NCBI RefSeq assembly: GCF_018448905.1
Contig: NZ_RCWA01000006.1
Location: 116,947-180,946 of the forward strand
DNA from: Photorhabdus heterorhabditis
GTDB lineage: Bacteria > Pseudomonadota > Gammaproteobacteria > Enterobacterales > Enterobacteriaceae
Direction of reading: 5' to 3'
DNA length: 64,000 nucleotides
A program made the position numbers and the translations under genes. Below the pieces are notes generated by a model. That model was not told where the DNA came from, did no database searches, and saw nothing but the letters and a program-made list of their open reading frames with translations. Below, piece after piece: positions 16,799 through 26,886 of this stretch; within the stretch, counting starts at the first letter, position 1; every line of letters begins with the position of its first letter.

Positions 16799-19700
16799 TA
16801 GTAGCAGATGATATATTACTAGTACTCTCGATTAGAATACGGCTTAACTCTGTAACTTTATCTTTTAGGAAATAATGACCAGCATTTTCTATTACAACTA
16901 AATCAACTTGGTCACTAAAAGCGCTCCATTCTTTATATTTTTTCATATAATTTGGTGTCAATGGGTCATTTCCTCCAATAATACACGTAATTGGAGATTT
17001 TAATTTTTCCTTTGATTTAAGGTGATTATATATATAGTCTTCAGCCCAATTAGCATCACGAACAAATGCTTCTGTCACAAAAGATAATTTTGTTGGATCT
17101 CCTATCTCTTCAATTCCCCCTAACTTTTGTATGTAATTCAATATAGCTTGTTGGTTCCTAAATGGATTAACTAGTTGAATATTACCTATTGCTTTTAATA
17201 ATTTGTTTCTTGCCCATGGCAATGCGGCACCAATAAATGTTCTTTCAACCTTAAAACCATTTTTTTCCAATTGCTTAGCAATTTCAAGAGCCAAAGCAAC
17301 GCCAGCACAATGCCCGTAAAGATAAAGAGATATTGTTTCCCCAAAAACAGTTTTTAACTCATTTGTGCACTGTTCGGCGATGCTTTCTATAGACTTGTTG
17401 TTATTTTGAGTATCTGGAATTGCTACTGCGTATACATTAAACTTATGTTCGATTAACTTTGCTAAATATTGATAAATAACTGCACTCCCTCCGCCATAAG
17501 GTACACATACAATCGTTTTCTTTTCTTCAGCATGATTAGCATTGGTTGAGAACTGATATATGAGCTTTTCATTTTTTTGGCAAGAGCTATAATTATCAAT
17601 CTTAGTAGCTAGCTGAGAAATAGTTGGATTTCTCATTAAATCGATCACATTAATATTAATAGGTAGTTTTTGTATTACTCTGATTAATTTTAAAGAGTTG
17701 CCTCCTATCTCAAAAAAATCATCATCTATAGATATTGTTTCAACATCTAAGATTTCTTTCCAAATTGCGGTGAGCATTTTTTCTGTTTGAGTTATAGGAA
17801 GAGTAATGTCTTGACGTAATTCAATTTTTGAATAGCACCACTCTTGTAATTGCCGTCTATCAACCTTACCGTTAGGCGAAAGAGGGATTTTTTCGATAAA
17901 GACTATATGAGAAGGTACCATGAATGTAGGAAGGTAATCACTAATATGGCTTTTAATTTGTGTAACTGTAGTTTCCACTTTTGGAGCCATAATAATAAAT
18001 GCAGCTAAACTCTTCGAAGTATTCTCATTATTGAGAGTAATTACTAGCGAATCTAAAACACCAGGTATTTTTTTTATAACGTTGGCAATTTCTTCCAACT
18101 CAATTCTTAGGCCATGAATTTTTACTTGGCTGGTATCTATACGGCCAATTAATTCAATATTCCCATCTGGCATCCAACGAGCTAAATCTCCAGTTCTATA
18201 AAGTCGCTCTCCAGTAATGTTAGAAAAAGGATTAGGTATAAATTTCTCTGCTGTTAAAGAGGAGTTGTTTATGTATTCTTTGGCTAACCCTATTCCGCCT
18301 ATATATAGTTCACCTTGCATACCCATTGGTAGCGGCTGCAATGTTTTTGACAATATATAGGCCGTTTGATTTTTCATTGGATGTCCATAAGGGATACTCT
18401 TCCAGTGGTCTTGAATAGACTTCACTGGGTAGATTATGGAGTGGATAGAGGCTTCTGTAGCACCACCGAGGACTACGATCTCTGAGTTAGGTATCACCTC
18501 TTCTTTAATATTCTTTAACAATGGTATAGGGGCCCAATCACCACCTAAAATTATCAATCTAATTGATTGAATTTTATATCTATCTACGATTTTTATTGAT
18601 TCTATTAACAGAGACAATATTGCTGGAGCTGAATTCCAGACACTTATGTTAAATTTTTCAATTAGTTCAACCCAGTGACGCGGATCTTTATGTTTACTTC
18701 TTTCTGGTATAACTACAGCCGCACCGGCAGCTAGAGTACCAAAAATTTCATAGACAGACATATCGAAGCTTGTTGATGAAATTAATATTAGCCGATCGCT
18801 TGGTTTGAGAGAAAAATTTAAGTTTAAGTCGAGCAGGTTATTTACAATTCCTCGATGTTTGATTGCAATTCCTTTAGGTCTTCCTGTCGAACCTGATGTA
18901 TAAATTACATAGGCCAAACTTTCAGGATCCGCATGATAAGAGAGTTTAGAGTCGGTCGGTAGACTATTATTGTTTGCTTCTTCTACAATAAGTAATTGTC
19001 TATTATTTTCTTCGGTATTGATATTTTTAACATACTTTTTCTGAGTAACTATCGTTGCTACCTCTGCATTATCTAGCATGTATTGTAATCTTTCTTCAGG
19101 ATAACTAGAGTCTAGAGGAAGATAAGCAGCGCCTATTTTTAAAATAGCAAGCATATATTGAATTAATTCTGTGGAAGGATCTACACAGATTGCTACTATC
19201 GCTCCAGGCTTTACACCAAACTGATAAAGAGCTTGTACAGTCAGATTAACTTTATGAGACAGCTCAGAATAAGTTATAACCTGTTCCCCGTCATAAACGG
19301 CAACTGCTTGTGGGTTATTGGCTACCTGCCTTTCAAAAAGTTCATGCAGTTGAATATTTTCTATCGGTATTGTTGTATTATTGACTTTTGCTAGGAAATA
19401 CTCGTCACCTTGATTAAGTAAATTCAATCTATTGATATTTATTGCCGGATTTGTGATTATTTTTTCTAATAAAATATTAAAACGTTGGGTAATACTTCTT
19501 GCCGTTTCTTTTTTATAAAGATCAGTATTGTATTCTAATACAGCTTTAACGCCGTTATCTGATTTAATTAAATGTAATAACAAATCATATTGTGCAATGT
19601 TTTTTTCAGGTGAAATCATTTCTGAAAAAAGATTATTCATTGTATCAACTTCTAAGTCTGCATTGTGGAATACGATCATCATTTGTACTAAAGGGCTAAA

Positions 19701-20873
19701 ACTAGAATCACGTTTCGGTTGTAACTCTGAAACTAATAGTTCAAAAGGAAGATCTTGGTGTGAGAAAGCTTCACTTGTCTTATTACCTATTCTTCGGATT
19801 AGCTCAATAAATGTAGGATTGTTCGAAAGATCGCTACGTAATAGCAATATATTAATAAAACATCCTATTAGTGGTTCTATTTCCGCTCTATTACGATTAG
19901 CTATCCCTGTACTAATCGTAATATCTGTTTCTTCCGTATAAATATAAACTAGTAATTTAAAAACTGTTAATAGACCGACAAATAAGGTTACATGATTTTC
20001 CTGACAAATTTTGTCCAATATTTTAACTTTTTCTTGGGATATATCGAAAAATATAGAGGCTCCATTATACCTCTGAATAGAAGGTCTTGAATAGTCCCCA
20101 TCAATGGTTAAATTAGGGATAAAATTATTTAATTCTTTTTTCCAGTAGTTTAATAGTTTTTCTGAGTGTTCTTTTGTCGTTAATCGCTCCCTTTGCCAAA
20201 CAGAGAAATCCTTGTATTGTATTGATAATACATCCAAATTTGGCTTAACGCCTTCAAGGTAAGCATTATATGCAATAGTTAGTTCTCGCCCTAAAACAGG
20301 TACAGACCACCCATCAAATACCATATGGTGTGTTAAGAATATAAACCAATGTTCAACATTACTTAATTTAATTAGCTTGGTTTTAACTAATGGCCCTTTT
20401 TCTAAATTAAAGATATCCTGTACTGATTCATCTGTAATTTCGTGCGCTTTTGCTTCTCTGTCACCAATATCATCATAATTACTGAGATCAATGATAGGCA
20501 GCTTTATACTAAGAGATGGCATTATCTTTTGGAGTGGCATGTTATTTTCGGTAGGGAAAATGGTTCGTAATATTTCATGCCTATCAATAACCGTTTGTAC
20601 CGCCATTTCCAGTGCAGAATAATCCAGTTGTCCTTTTAATTTAATGACAAAAGGAGTGTTGTAAAATGCACTGTTAGGCTCTAATTGATGTAAAAACCAA
20701 ATCCTCTCTTGAGCAAGAGACAAAGGGATTTCACTTTGGGTCGTTGGTTGTATTTTTTCCTTTTCTGCCAGTTGAATGCCCTTTTTTTTAAGTAGTAGAT
20801 CAAACAGTTCTTTTTGCTGTTCAGAAAGAATGGGGAACCCTTTAGATAGTTTTACTGCCATAAATCGCTCCAA
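16788..20873 (-). CDS. NRPS, terminal module C-A-T-TE with Cys thioesterase
   Basis: A 1361-residue single-module synthetase. C domain about 45-490 (active-site HHMVFDG). A domain about 510-1010 (YTSGSTGRPKG, ERLYRTGDLA, NGKVDRRQL). T domain about 1040-1105 (FFEIGGNSL). TE about 1115-1355. The A pocket reads D-M-Y-N-I-G-L-I-H-K by eye; this is between Cys and Thr codes and I cannot assign it. The usual GPTE segment reads GGATEA, as in Cys/Ser-activating relatives. The TE nucleophile motif is GHCAG with Cys1189 (codon at 17307-17309), with Asp in GGNDPL and His in NAGHYF: a Cys-His-Asp triad. It would receive the PKS-bound intermediate, add one residue and release the product. An ATG four codons in is an alternative start. 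Confidence 0.93.
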   Translation of the reverse strand: MERFMAVKLSKGFPILSEQQKELFDLLLKKKGIQLAEKEKIQPTTQSEIPLSLAQERIWFLHQLEPNSAFYNTPFVIKLKGQLDYSALEMAVQTVIDRHEILRTIFPTENNMPLQKIMPSLSIKLPIIDLSNYDDIGDREAKAHEITDESVQDIFNLEKGPLVKTKLIKLSNVEHWFIFLTHHMVFDGWSVPVLGRELTIAYNAYLEGVKPNLDVLSIQYKDFSVWQRERLTTKEHSEKLLNYWKKELNNFIPNLTIDGDYSRPSIQRYNGASIFFDISQEKVKILDKICQENHVTLFVGLLTVFKLLVYIYTEETDITISTGIANRNRAEIEPLIGCFINILLLRSDLSNNPTFIELIRRIGNKTSEAFSHQDLPFELLVSELQPKRDSSFSPLVQMMIVFHNADLEVDTMNNLFSEMISPEKNIAQYDLLLHLIKSDNGVKAVLEYNTDLYKKETARSITQRFNILLEKIITNPAININRLNLLNQGDEYFLAKVNNTTIPIENIQLHELFERQVANNPQAVAVYDGEQVITYSELSHKVNLTVQALYQFGVKPGAIVAICVDPSTELIQYMLAILKIGAAYLPLDSSYPEERLQYMLDNAEVATIVTQKKYVKNINTEENNRQLLIVEEANNNSLPTDSKLSYHADPESLAYVIYTSGSTGRPKGIAIKHRGIVNNLLDLNLNFSLKPSDRLILISSTSFDMSVYEIFGTLAAGAAVVIPERSKHKDPRHWVELIEKFNISVWNSAPAILSLLIESIKIVDRYKIQSIRLIILGGDWAPIPLLKNIKEEVIPNSEIVVLGGATEASIHSIIYPVKSIQDHWKSIPYGHPMKNQTAYILSKTLQPLPMGMQGELYIGGIGLAKEYINNSSLTAEKFIPNPFSNITGERLYRTGDLARWMPDGNIELIGRIDTSQVKIHGLRIELEEIANVIKKIPGVLDSLVITLNNENTSKSLAAFIIMAPKVETTVTQIKSHISDYLPTFMVPSHIVFIEKIPLSPNGKVDRRQLQEWCYSKIELRQDITLPITQTEKMLTAIWKEILDVETISIDDDFFEIGGNSLKLIRVIQKLPININVIDLMRNPTISQLATKIDNYSSCQKNEKLIYQFSTNANHAEEKKTIVCVPYGGGSAVIYQYLAKLIEHKFNVYAVAIPDTQNNNKSIESIAEQCTNELKTVFGETISLYLYGHCAGVALALEIAKQLEKNGFKVERTFIGAALPWARNKLLKAIGNIQLVNPFRNQQAILNYIQKLGGIEEIGDPTKLSFVTEAFVRDANWAEDYIYNHLKSKEKLKSPITCIIGGNDPLTPNYMKKYKEWSAFSDQVDLVVIENAGHYFLKDKVTELSRILIESTSNISSATNGE

Positions 20874-20924
20874 ATATTATGATCTAAACATCATTTAACT
20901 CTAATTACTAAAATCAGCAACATG

Positions 20925-22247
20925 CTATACATGATATAGTGGAAATTGATCGCACAGAGCTTTTACTTGGTTAACAGCTTTGTTCTTTATATTTTCATCC
21001 AATCGGAATTGTGTATCGGATATTACGGTTGTGTGGGTTAGAATCTCATTAATAATTTCAGTGCATTGTTTTAATTCTGGTTGACCAAGTCCTCTAAAAG
21101 CTAAGGAATTTGTACCAAAACGTAACCCACTTGCTATCATTGATGATTTATTATCTCCGGCAATACGGTTTCTATTAACAATGATGTTACATTTTTCCAA
21201 TGATTTTTCTGCGCAATATCCTGTAATTCCTCTGTCAAGCAGATTAACTAAAACCATATGATTATCCGTGCCTTGAGTAATAACGTTGTACCCTAATTCG
21301 ATTAAATTATTGGCTAATGTATTAGAATGCAAGATAACGTTTTTCATTAACAAAGCGAATTCTTTACTATTAACAAAATCCAAAGCCCTTGCCTTTCCTG
21401 CAATAGCATTTAAGATCGGCGTCCCTTGATAAAACGGAAATACTGCTTTTTGCAGTTTTTGGGATAATGTGACGTTTTTTTCTACGCAGATATCATAATC
21501 TTTACCACATAAAATCAATCCTCCCCTAGGGCCGTATAATTGCTTATATGTACTAGTTGTTGTGATATGGGCATGGTCTATTGGACTCATGTGTAGCCCG
21601 GAAGCAACAAGGCCGGCTATATGAGAAATATCAGCTAATAAAAAGGCGTTGATCTTATCTGCTATCTTTCTGAATTTGGCAAAATCTATTTTCCTCGGAT
21701 ATGAGCTTGCACCACAAATAATAAGTTTTGGTTTGCAATGTAAAGCTATATCTTCTATTTGTTCATAGTCAATATATCCTTTTGGATCAACTCCATAAGA
21801 GTAGACTTCAAAATATTTAGCAATAGCAGAAACCGGAGCACCGTGAGTTAAGTGACCACCGCTACAAATATCCATCCCCAAAATGCGATCTCCTGGATTT
21901 AGCAAGCCAAAGATTACAATTTCATTACTGGAGGAACCTGAATGAGGTTGGACATTTGCATATTTGGCGCTAAATGCGCTTTTTGCTCTTTCAACAGCTA
22001 ATTCTTCAATTTGGTCAACAAACCTACAACCTCCATGATAACGTGAATTCGGATAACCTTCTGTTGTAACATTGATTAATGTCGTATTTTCACAAGCAAT
22101 AACGCTTGGTAGGGCAACACTTGCCGATGCTACCATTGATAGAGCATTTTTTTGGCGCTTAGATTCTTTGTTTATCAATGAACTTAATAAAGGATCTTCG
22201 CTTTCCAATAAACAAGATGATTGTTGTTGTGATATAGAGTTAATCAT
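20925..22247 (-). CDS. SHMT-like PLP enzyme with altered active site
   Basis: A 440-residue fold-type I PLP enzyme, clearly homologous to serine hydroxymethyltransferase along its length (EGYPNSRYHGGCRFVD, ANVQPHSGSSSN, GGHLTHGAPVS, GPRGGLILC). Retained, aligned to E. coli GlyA: PLP Lys (K235 = K229), Asp206 (D200), His132 (H126), Glu63 (E57) and the carboxylate Arg in SGLRFG. Changed: Y55 to Thr61, Y65 to His71, and H228 to Tyr234 (TTSTYK in place of TTTTHK). It is about 20-25 residues longer than GlyA. The operon context and these substitutions argue for a dedicated biosynthetic role, such as aldol or transaldol formation of a beta-hydroxy amino acid, rather than folate metabolism. It overlaps the PKS stop by 8 bases. 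Confidence 0.85.
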   Translation of the reverse strand: MINSISQQQSSCLLESEDPLLSSLINKESKRQKNALSMVASASVALPSVIACENTTLINVTTEGYPNSRYHGGCRFVDQIEELAVERAKSAFSAKYANVQPHSGSSSNEIVIFGLLNPGDRILGMDICSGGHLTHGAPVSAIAKYFEVYSYGVDPKGYIDYEQIEDIALHCKPKLIICGASSYPRKIDFAKFRKIADKINAFLLADISHIAGLVASGLHMSPIDHAHITTTSTYKQLYGPRGGLILCGKDYDICVEKNVTLSQKLQKAVFPFYQGTPILNAIAGKARALDFVNSKEFALLMKNVILHSNTLANNLIELGYNVITQGTDNHMVLVNLLDRGITGYCAEKSLEKCNIIVNRNRIAGDNKSSMIASGLRFGTNSLAFRGLGQPELKQCTEIINEILTHTTVISDTQFRLDENIKNKAVNQVKALCDQFPLYHV

Positions 22248-25200
22248 TTAATTCCTTCCATATTTCCTTTTTTACTTCATCTTCGGATAGGCCACTTATC
22301 CTAATTAAAAGATCTGAGATTTCATGAATATTAATACCATTTTTATGACCAATTTCTTCTAATTTTTCACTCATTGCTCTAACAGTCGGCTCTTTAAATA
22401 ATTCACGTAGTGGAAAGTCAATCTTAAGTACATCTCGAACTCGGGAAACTAGACGTACAGCTAATAAGGAATGTCCACCTATTTCAAAAAAATCTGTCTC
22501 TACACCAATCTCGGCTATACCAAATAATTCTTGCCATATATTGACGATAACAGTTTCTAGTGAATTGGCCGGGGTAACATATTGTGATGTATATTGAGGA
22601 TAAGTTGTTAGACAGGAAACATCATTTCCAGCTATTTTATCATGTAGTTGCAGACCTTCTCTATTTACCCACTGGTTGATACGAGAATTCAAATTACCGG
22701 TTGAAACTGCAATTTGAGAAAAGGTAACTAAGCCTGTAATTCTATGAAAAACTTCCGCCCCCTCAGAGGGAGACATAGGTAGTTTTGATAAACTTTTACC
22801 AAAAACCTTCCCATCATTTGTATCCCAAAGATCCCAGTTTATGCTAACCCACGGCCTACCCTTATTATGGCTATAAGCGTCCATGAAGGCATTGGCCGAG
22901 GCATATGCTGAATACCCTAATCCCCCTAAAATTGCGGATAGTGATGACATTAAAATACAAAAGTCTAATTCAACGTTATCCAAAGCATTGGCAAGCGCCA
23001 ACGTTCCATATATTTTTGTATTTAACTGTAATTCAAGATCATTCCTATTTAATTCAGTTACAGACCTAACCGCTCTTTCCCCCACCGTAGCTGCGCCATG
23101 GATAACACCATTAATTTTTCCAAATTTTGCTAAGGTTTGGTTGATCGCTTCACTCATTTGCTCTTTACTGGCAACATCTGCTTTTATTACCATTATTTCT
23201 GAGCCTAACTTTTTGAGTTGGGAAAGTTTATTTATGCAATTTATAATTTTTGGATTACTTTCTACTTGCGAAACAATACGATCCCATTCCTCTTCGGGAG
23301 GAAAGTCTGAATGAGTTAACAAGACTAATTTGGCATTAAAATGAGTAGCTAGATATTCAGCTAGGATTAAACCCACACGCCCTAAGCCACCGGTGATAAA
23401 ATAGACTCCTTTATATTTCAACGCAGAAGTGTTTTTTACAGCGTCTGTTGTCGGTAAAGTTATATAATTTTGTTTCCAACGTTTTCCTTGACGGTAAATA
23501 AAATTAGAGTTTTCTGGTTCAGAAAAAACCTCTTTAATTAAAGCATCTAAATAATATTGAGGATCTTCTGATTCAGTGGGTATATCTACGCATTGAACGG
23601 TAATGTTGGGATATTCTTGAGAGATTGATTTGCTCGGTCCAAGAATGAGTGACTTAAGAGCATTCGGGATATCATATATGTTAAAAGTAGCTAACTGGCA
23701 GGTGAAGTAATACAGCGCTATATCTTTACCAATCGCGTATTGTGACAAACATTTCGCTATATATAATATGCTATAAAAAGAATAATCAATAAGTACGGTA
23801 TCAACTTTTTCGTTAAATGTATAATTAGGTATGAGCCATAAATTAACTATGACGTCTGGAGTCTTCCCTTCTTTATCAAGCTCTGAAAAGAGTTTATCAT
23901 AGTGTGAGTGATCGCCAGGATTGATATAAAAAGTATTTTCTGCTTTTTCGTATGGTTCAGCTCCGGAATAAACAATAATAGTATTTTCAGCTATGCGCTG
24001 AATCTTGCTTAAAAGCTGGCAAGAGATGCTATCTTCCTTATGAAGGAAAACGAGTACACATTCAGGTTTTTTTTCTTGCGACAATAAAATAGCTTCTTTC
24101 CAAATTGGAATATTCAACCACCTATCAATATTTTTACTTTTTTCAATTGCAATTGATGAAGATAGTTGATCATTTAGTAGAGCCGGAAGCTCTGGCTTTC
24201 TTGCTCTTGAAAAATATTTTCTCTGAAATGGGTACTTAGGCAAGCTAACCCGACTAAATTTGTTTTCTTCATTAAACTTAGACCAGTCTACAGTAACGCC
24301 AGTCTCCCATAATTTTCCAACTGCATTTAATAAAATTGATGAGTCAGAATCATTACTTTTAGCTCGTTTCATACAATTTATTGCTAATATCGGGCTGATA
24401 GGATTATGGTCCTTGATAAGCGTTGTTAAAGCCCTACCCGGCCCTACTTCTAGAAATATTTGATAGTCATCTTTTAGTAGCTTACTTATCCCGGCACTGA
24501 AATTTACAGTATTTTTTAAATGCTCTAACCAATATTTTTTACTCTGTGCTTCTTCTTGTGTTATCCATGTACCGGTTACATTGGAAACGTATGGAATAGT
24601 TAGTAAACCAAACTTTATTGTTTGCAGAACCTCTTCAAATGATTTAAGGACAGGCTCAACGAGATGAGAGTGGCCAGCTGTATGGATAGGAATTTTGTAA
24701 TATGCGATTCTATTTTTATCTAAACGAGCTACAAGCTTTTGTACTTCTTCAGGATGGCCAGACACGACAGTTTGATTAGGACTATTGATAACAGCTAAAG
24801 ATAGCTCGGTTCCGTCTAGGTATTCTAATGTTTTTTCGGCACTACACATGATGCATAGCATAGCACCTTCACCTGAGATTTCTTCTAATAAGCGAGAACG
24901 ACATGCAACTAAATAAATTGCGTCTTCAAGTGAGAAAATACCTGAAATACATGCAGCTACATACTCTCCTAGGCTATGACCTATCATAGAATGCGGTTGA
25001 ATCCCCCAGTGCATTAATTGACAGGCCAAAGAGTATTCGATTGAAAAAATTAATGGCAATGAAATAGATGTTTTTTCTAGTAACGTTTCTATTTCTTCAG
25101 ATGGGAGGTCCCCTGAGTATAGTGCTGAACATAAATCTAATTTTAGTTGAGTTAATAATAGATCTGAACATTGTTTAAATGTTTTTTGAAATATGGGGAG

Positions 25201-26886
25201 AGTTTCAAACAGCTCTTGTCCGATTCTTAGATAATGTGTGCCACCACCAGGAAACATGAAAACCACTTTGTCGTTGTTAATTTCCTTTGTGGCAGATGTT
25301 GAATGAAGAAGTTCCTGCAAACGTTTAATGGCCTCGGTTTTATTATGACATACTAATGAAACTCTTGAGTCAAATTGACTCCGGCCAATTTGATAAGTAT
25401 AAGCAATATTTGCTAAGTTAGGAGAGTTCTCTTTTTCTAGAAAATGGCATAATTCTTGACACATTACAGCCAGATCGGTAGCACGTTTAGCAGACAAAAT
25501 AATTAGGTGTGGATTTTTTTTATTATTGGTTGAGTTTATATTATGGTCTTGGTACTCCTTTAGAACAATATGTGCATTAGTTCCACCTATGCCAAAAGCA
25601 CTAATGCCGGCATACTTTTCCCTAGCACAGATGGTATTCCATGATGTTAGCTTTGTATTGACATAAAATATATTTTCTTCAAGTCTTAATTTTGGATTTG
25701 GTTTATCAAAGTTAAGCGATGATGGTATTATTCCTTTATTTAGGGAAAGAGAAGTTTTAATTAAACCGGCTATTCCAGCGGCGATGCCAAGATGACCGAT
25801 ATTTGTTTTTACGGAACCGATCAGACAAGGAGAAATTCTATTCTTGCTTGCGTAAGCTCTTTTTAAGGCAGATAACTCAATTGGATCGCCTAATATTGTT
25901 CCTGTTCCATGCGTTTCGATATAAGTGACGTCTTCTGGGTTGACACCAGATATGTTCAATGCAGTATTAATTGCTGTAAATTGTCCTTCTTCACTTGGTG
26001 CAGTGTATCCAATTTTACCACTGCCATCATTATTGATACATGATCCTTTGATAATGCAATAGATATGATCTTTATCTTCAATTGCAGAAGCCAATCTTTT
26101 TAATACTACAATGCCTAACCCATTACCGTCAGTTGTCCCTTGGGCTTTTTCATCAAAAGCTCGGCAATGTCCATCAGGAGAGAAAAAACCGCCTTCTTGA
26201 TAGAGGTAACCGGTTTGTGAAGGGATAGAAATCGAAACACCACCTGCGAGAGCTATATCAGACTCTCCGCTTAGAACACTTTGACATGCCATATGGACAG
26301 CAACTAAAGAGGTCGAACAAGCTGTTTGAATATTAACACTTGGTCCAGTTAAATTGAGTTTATATGATACGCGAGTAGGTAAATAATCTTTATCGTTTGA
26401 CAACATTAGATGTAGACCGCCGACCGGGTCGATATCTCCTGGATTCGAATACAGATCTATTAAGTAAGTGTTCATTGCAGCACCAGCAAACACGCCAATA
26501 TTACCGTTGTATCTTAGAGTGTCATATCCGGCATCTTCTAATGCATGAAAGGCCGTTTCTAAAAATAACCGGTGTTGAGGATCGAGTAATTCGGCTTCAT
26601 AAGGAGTATACCCAAAAAATTCTGCATCAAAAAACTCAGAATTTTCAATACTACCTTTTGCAGGTACATAATTAGATTGCTTTATAACTTGTTTTTTAAC
26701 GCCGAGTGCCAATAATTCGTCTTCGGAAAAGAATTTTATAGACTCTTTCCCTTCACATAAATTAGACCAGAACTGATCGATATTGTCAGCTTCCGGAAAT
26801 CGTCCTGCCATTCCTATAATAGCTACATCATTAAGCATATCATCACACGTTAATTCATTTTCAATATTCATGTTGCCATGCTCCAA
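22240..26886 (-). CDS. Type I PKS module KS-AT-KR-ACP
   Basis: A 1548-residue single module. KS about 14-440 with Cys in TACSTSLVA, His in IETHGTGT and His in KTNIGHL. AT about 545-840 with GHSLGE; the specificity loop reads TAGHSH where HAFH or YASH usually stands, and I favour malonyl but not firmly. The structural plus catalytic KR spans about 870-1400, with TGGLGRVG, Ser in MSSLSAILG and Tyr in YSAYASAN. ACP about 1440-1510 (FFEIGGHSL). No dehydratase, enoylreductase or methyltransferase. It would extend the prolyl intermediate from the upstream NRPS by two carbons and reduce the keto group, giving a statine-like beta-hydroxy unit. The start directly follows the NRPS stop. Confidence 0.94.
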   Translation of the reverse strand: MEHGNMNIENELTCDDMLNDVAIIGMAGRFPEADNIDQFWSNLCEGKESIKFFSEDELLALGVKKQVIKQSNYVPAKGSIENSEFFDAEFFGYTPYEAELLDPQHRLFLETAFHALEDAGYDTLRYNGNIGVFAGAAMNTYLIDLYSNPGDIDPVGGLHLMLSNDKDYLPTRVSYKLNLTGPSVNIQTACSTSLVAVHMACQSVLSGESDIALAGGVSISIPSQTGYLYQEGGFFSPDGHCRAFDEKAQGTTDGNGLGIVVLKRLASAIEDKDHIYCIIKGSCINNDGSGKIGYTAPSEEGQFTAINTALNISGVNPEDVTYIETHGTGTILGDPIELSALKRAYASKNRISPCLIGSVKTNIGHLGIAAGIAGLIKTSLSLNKGIIPSSLNFDKPNPKLRLEENIFYVNTKLTSWNTICAREKYAGISAFGIGGTNAHIVLKEYQDHNINSTNNKKNPHLIILSAKRATDLAVMCQELCHFLEKENSPNLANIAYTYQIGRSQFDSRVSLVCHNKTEAIKRLQELLHSTSATKEINNDKVVFMFPGGGTHYLRIGQELFETLPIFQKTFKQCSDLLLTQLKLDLCSALYSGDLPSEEIETLLEKTSISLPLIFSIEYSLACQLMHWGIQPHSMIGHSLGEYVAACISGIFSLEDAIYLVACRSRLLEEISGEGAMLCIMCSAEKTLEYLDGTELSLAVINSPNQTVVSGHPEEVQKLVARLDKNRIAYYKIPIHTAGHSHLVEPVLKSFEEVLQTIKFGLLTIPYVSNVTGTWITQEEAQSKKYWLEHLKNTVNFSAGISKLLKDDYQIFLEVGPGRALTTLIKDHNPISPILAINCMKRAKSNDSDSSILLNAVGKLWETGVTVDWSKFNEENKFSRVSLPKYPFQRKYFSRARKPELPALLNDQLSSSIAIEKSKNIDRWLNIPIWKEAILLSQEKKPECVLVFLHKEDSISCQLLSKIQRIAENTIIVYSGAEPYEKAENTFYINPGDHSHYDKLFSELDKEGKTPDVIVNLWLIPNYTFNEKVDTVLIDYSFYSILYIAKCLSQYAIGKDIALYYFTCQLATFNIYDIPNALKSLILGPSKSISQEYPNITVQCVDIPTESEDPQYYLDALIKEVFSEPENSNFIYRQGKRWKQNYITLPTTDAVKNTSALKYKGVYFITGGLGRVGLILAEYLATHFNAKLVLLTHSDFPPEEEWDRIVSQVESNPKIINCINKLSQLKKLGSEIMVIKADVASKEQMSEAINQTLAKFGKINGVIHGAATVGERAVRSVTELNRNDLELQLNTKIYGTLALANALDNVELDFCILMSSLSAILGGLGYSAYASANAFMDAYSHNKGRPWVSINWDLWDTNDGKVFGKSLSKLPMSPSEGAEVFHRITGLVTFSQIAVSTGNLNSRINQWVNREGLQLHDKIAGNDVSCLTTYPQYTSQYVTPANSLETVIVNIWQELFGIAEIGVETDFFEIGGHSLLAVRLVSRVRDVLKIDFPLRELFKEPTVRAMSEKLEEIGHKNGINIHEISDLLIRISGLSEDEVKKEIWKELND

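Noticed and set aside
16788-22247. Direct call of a beta-lactone (obafluorin-type) product
   Set aside because: The Cys-TE and SHMT-like gene are suggestive, but the A-domain substrate is unknown and the SHMT homologue lacks residues usual in the family, so I keep it as a hypothesis only.
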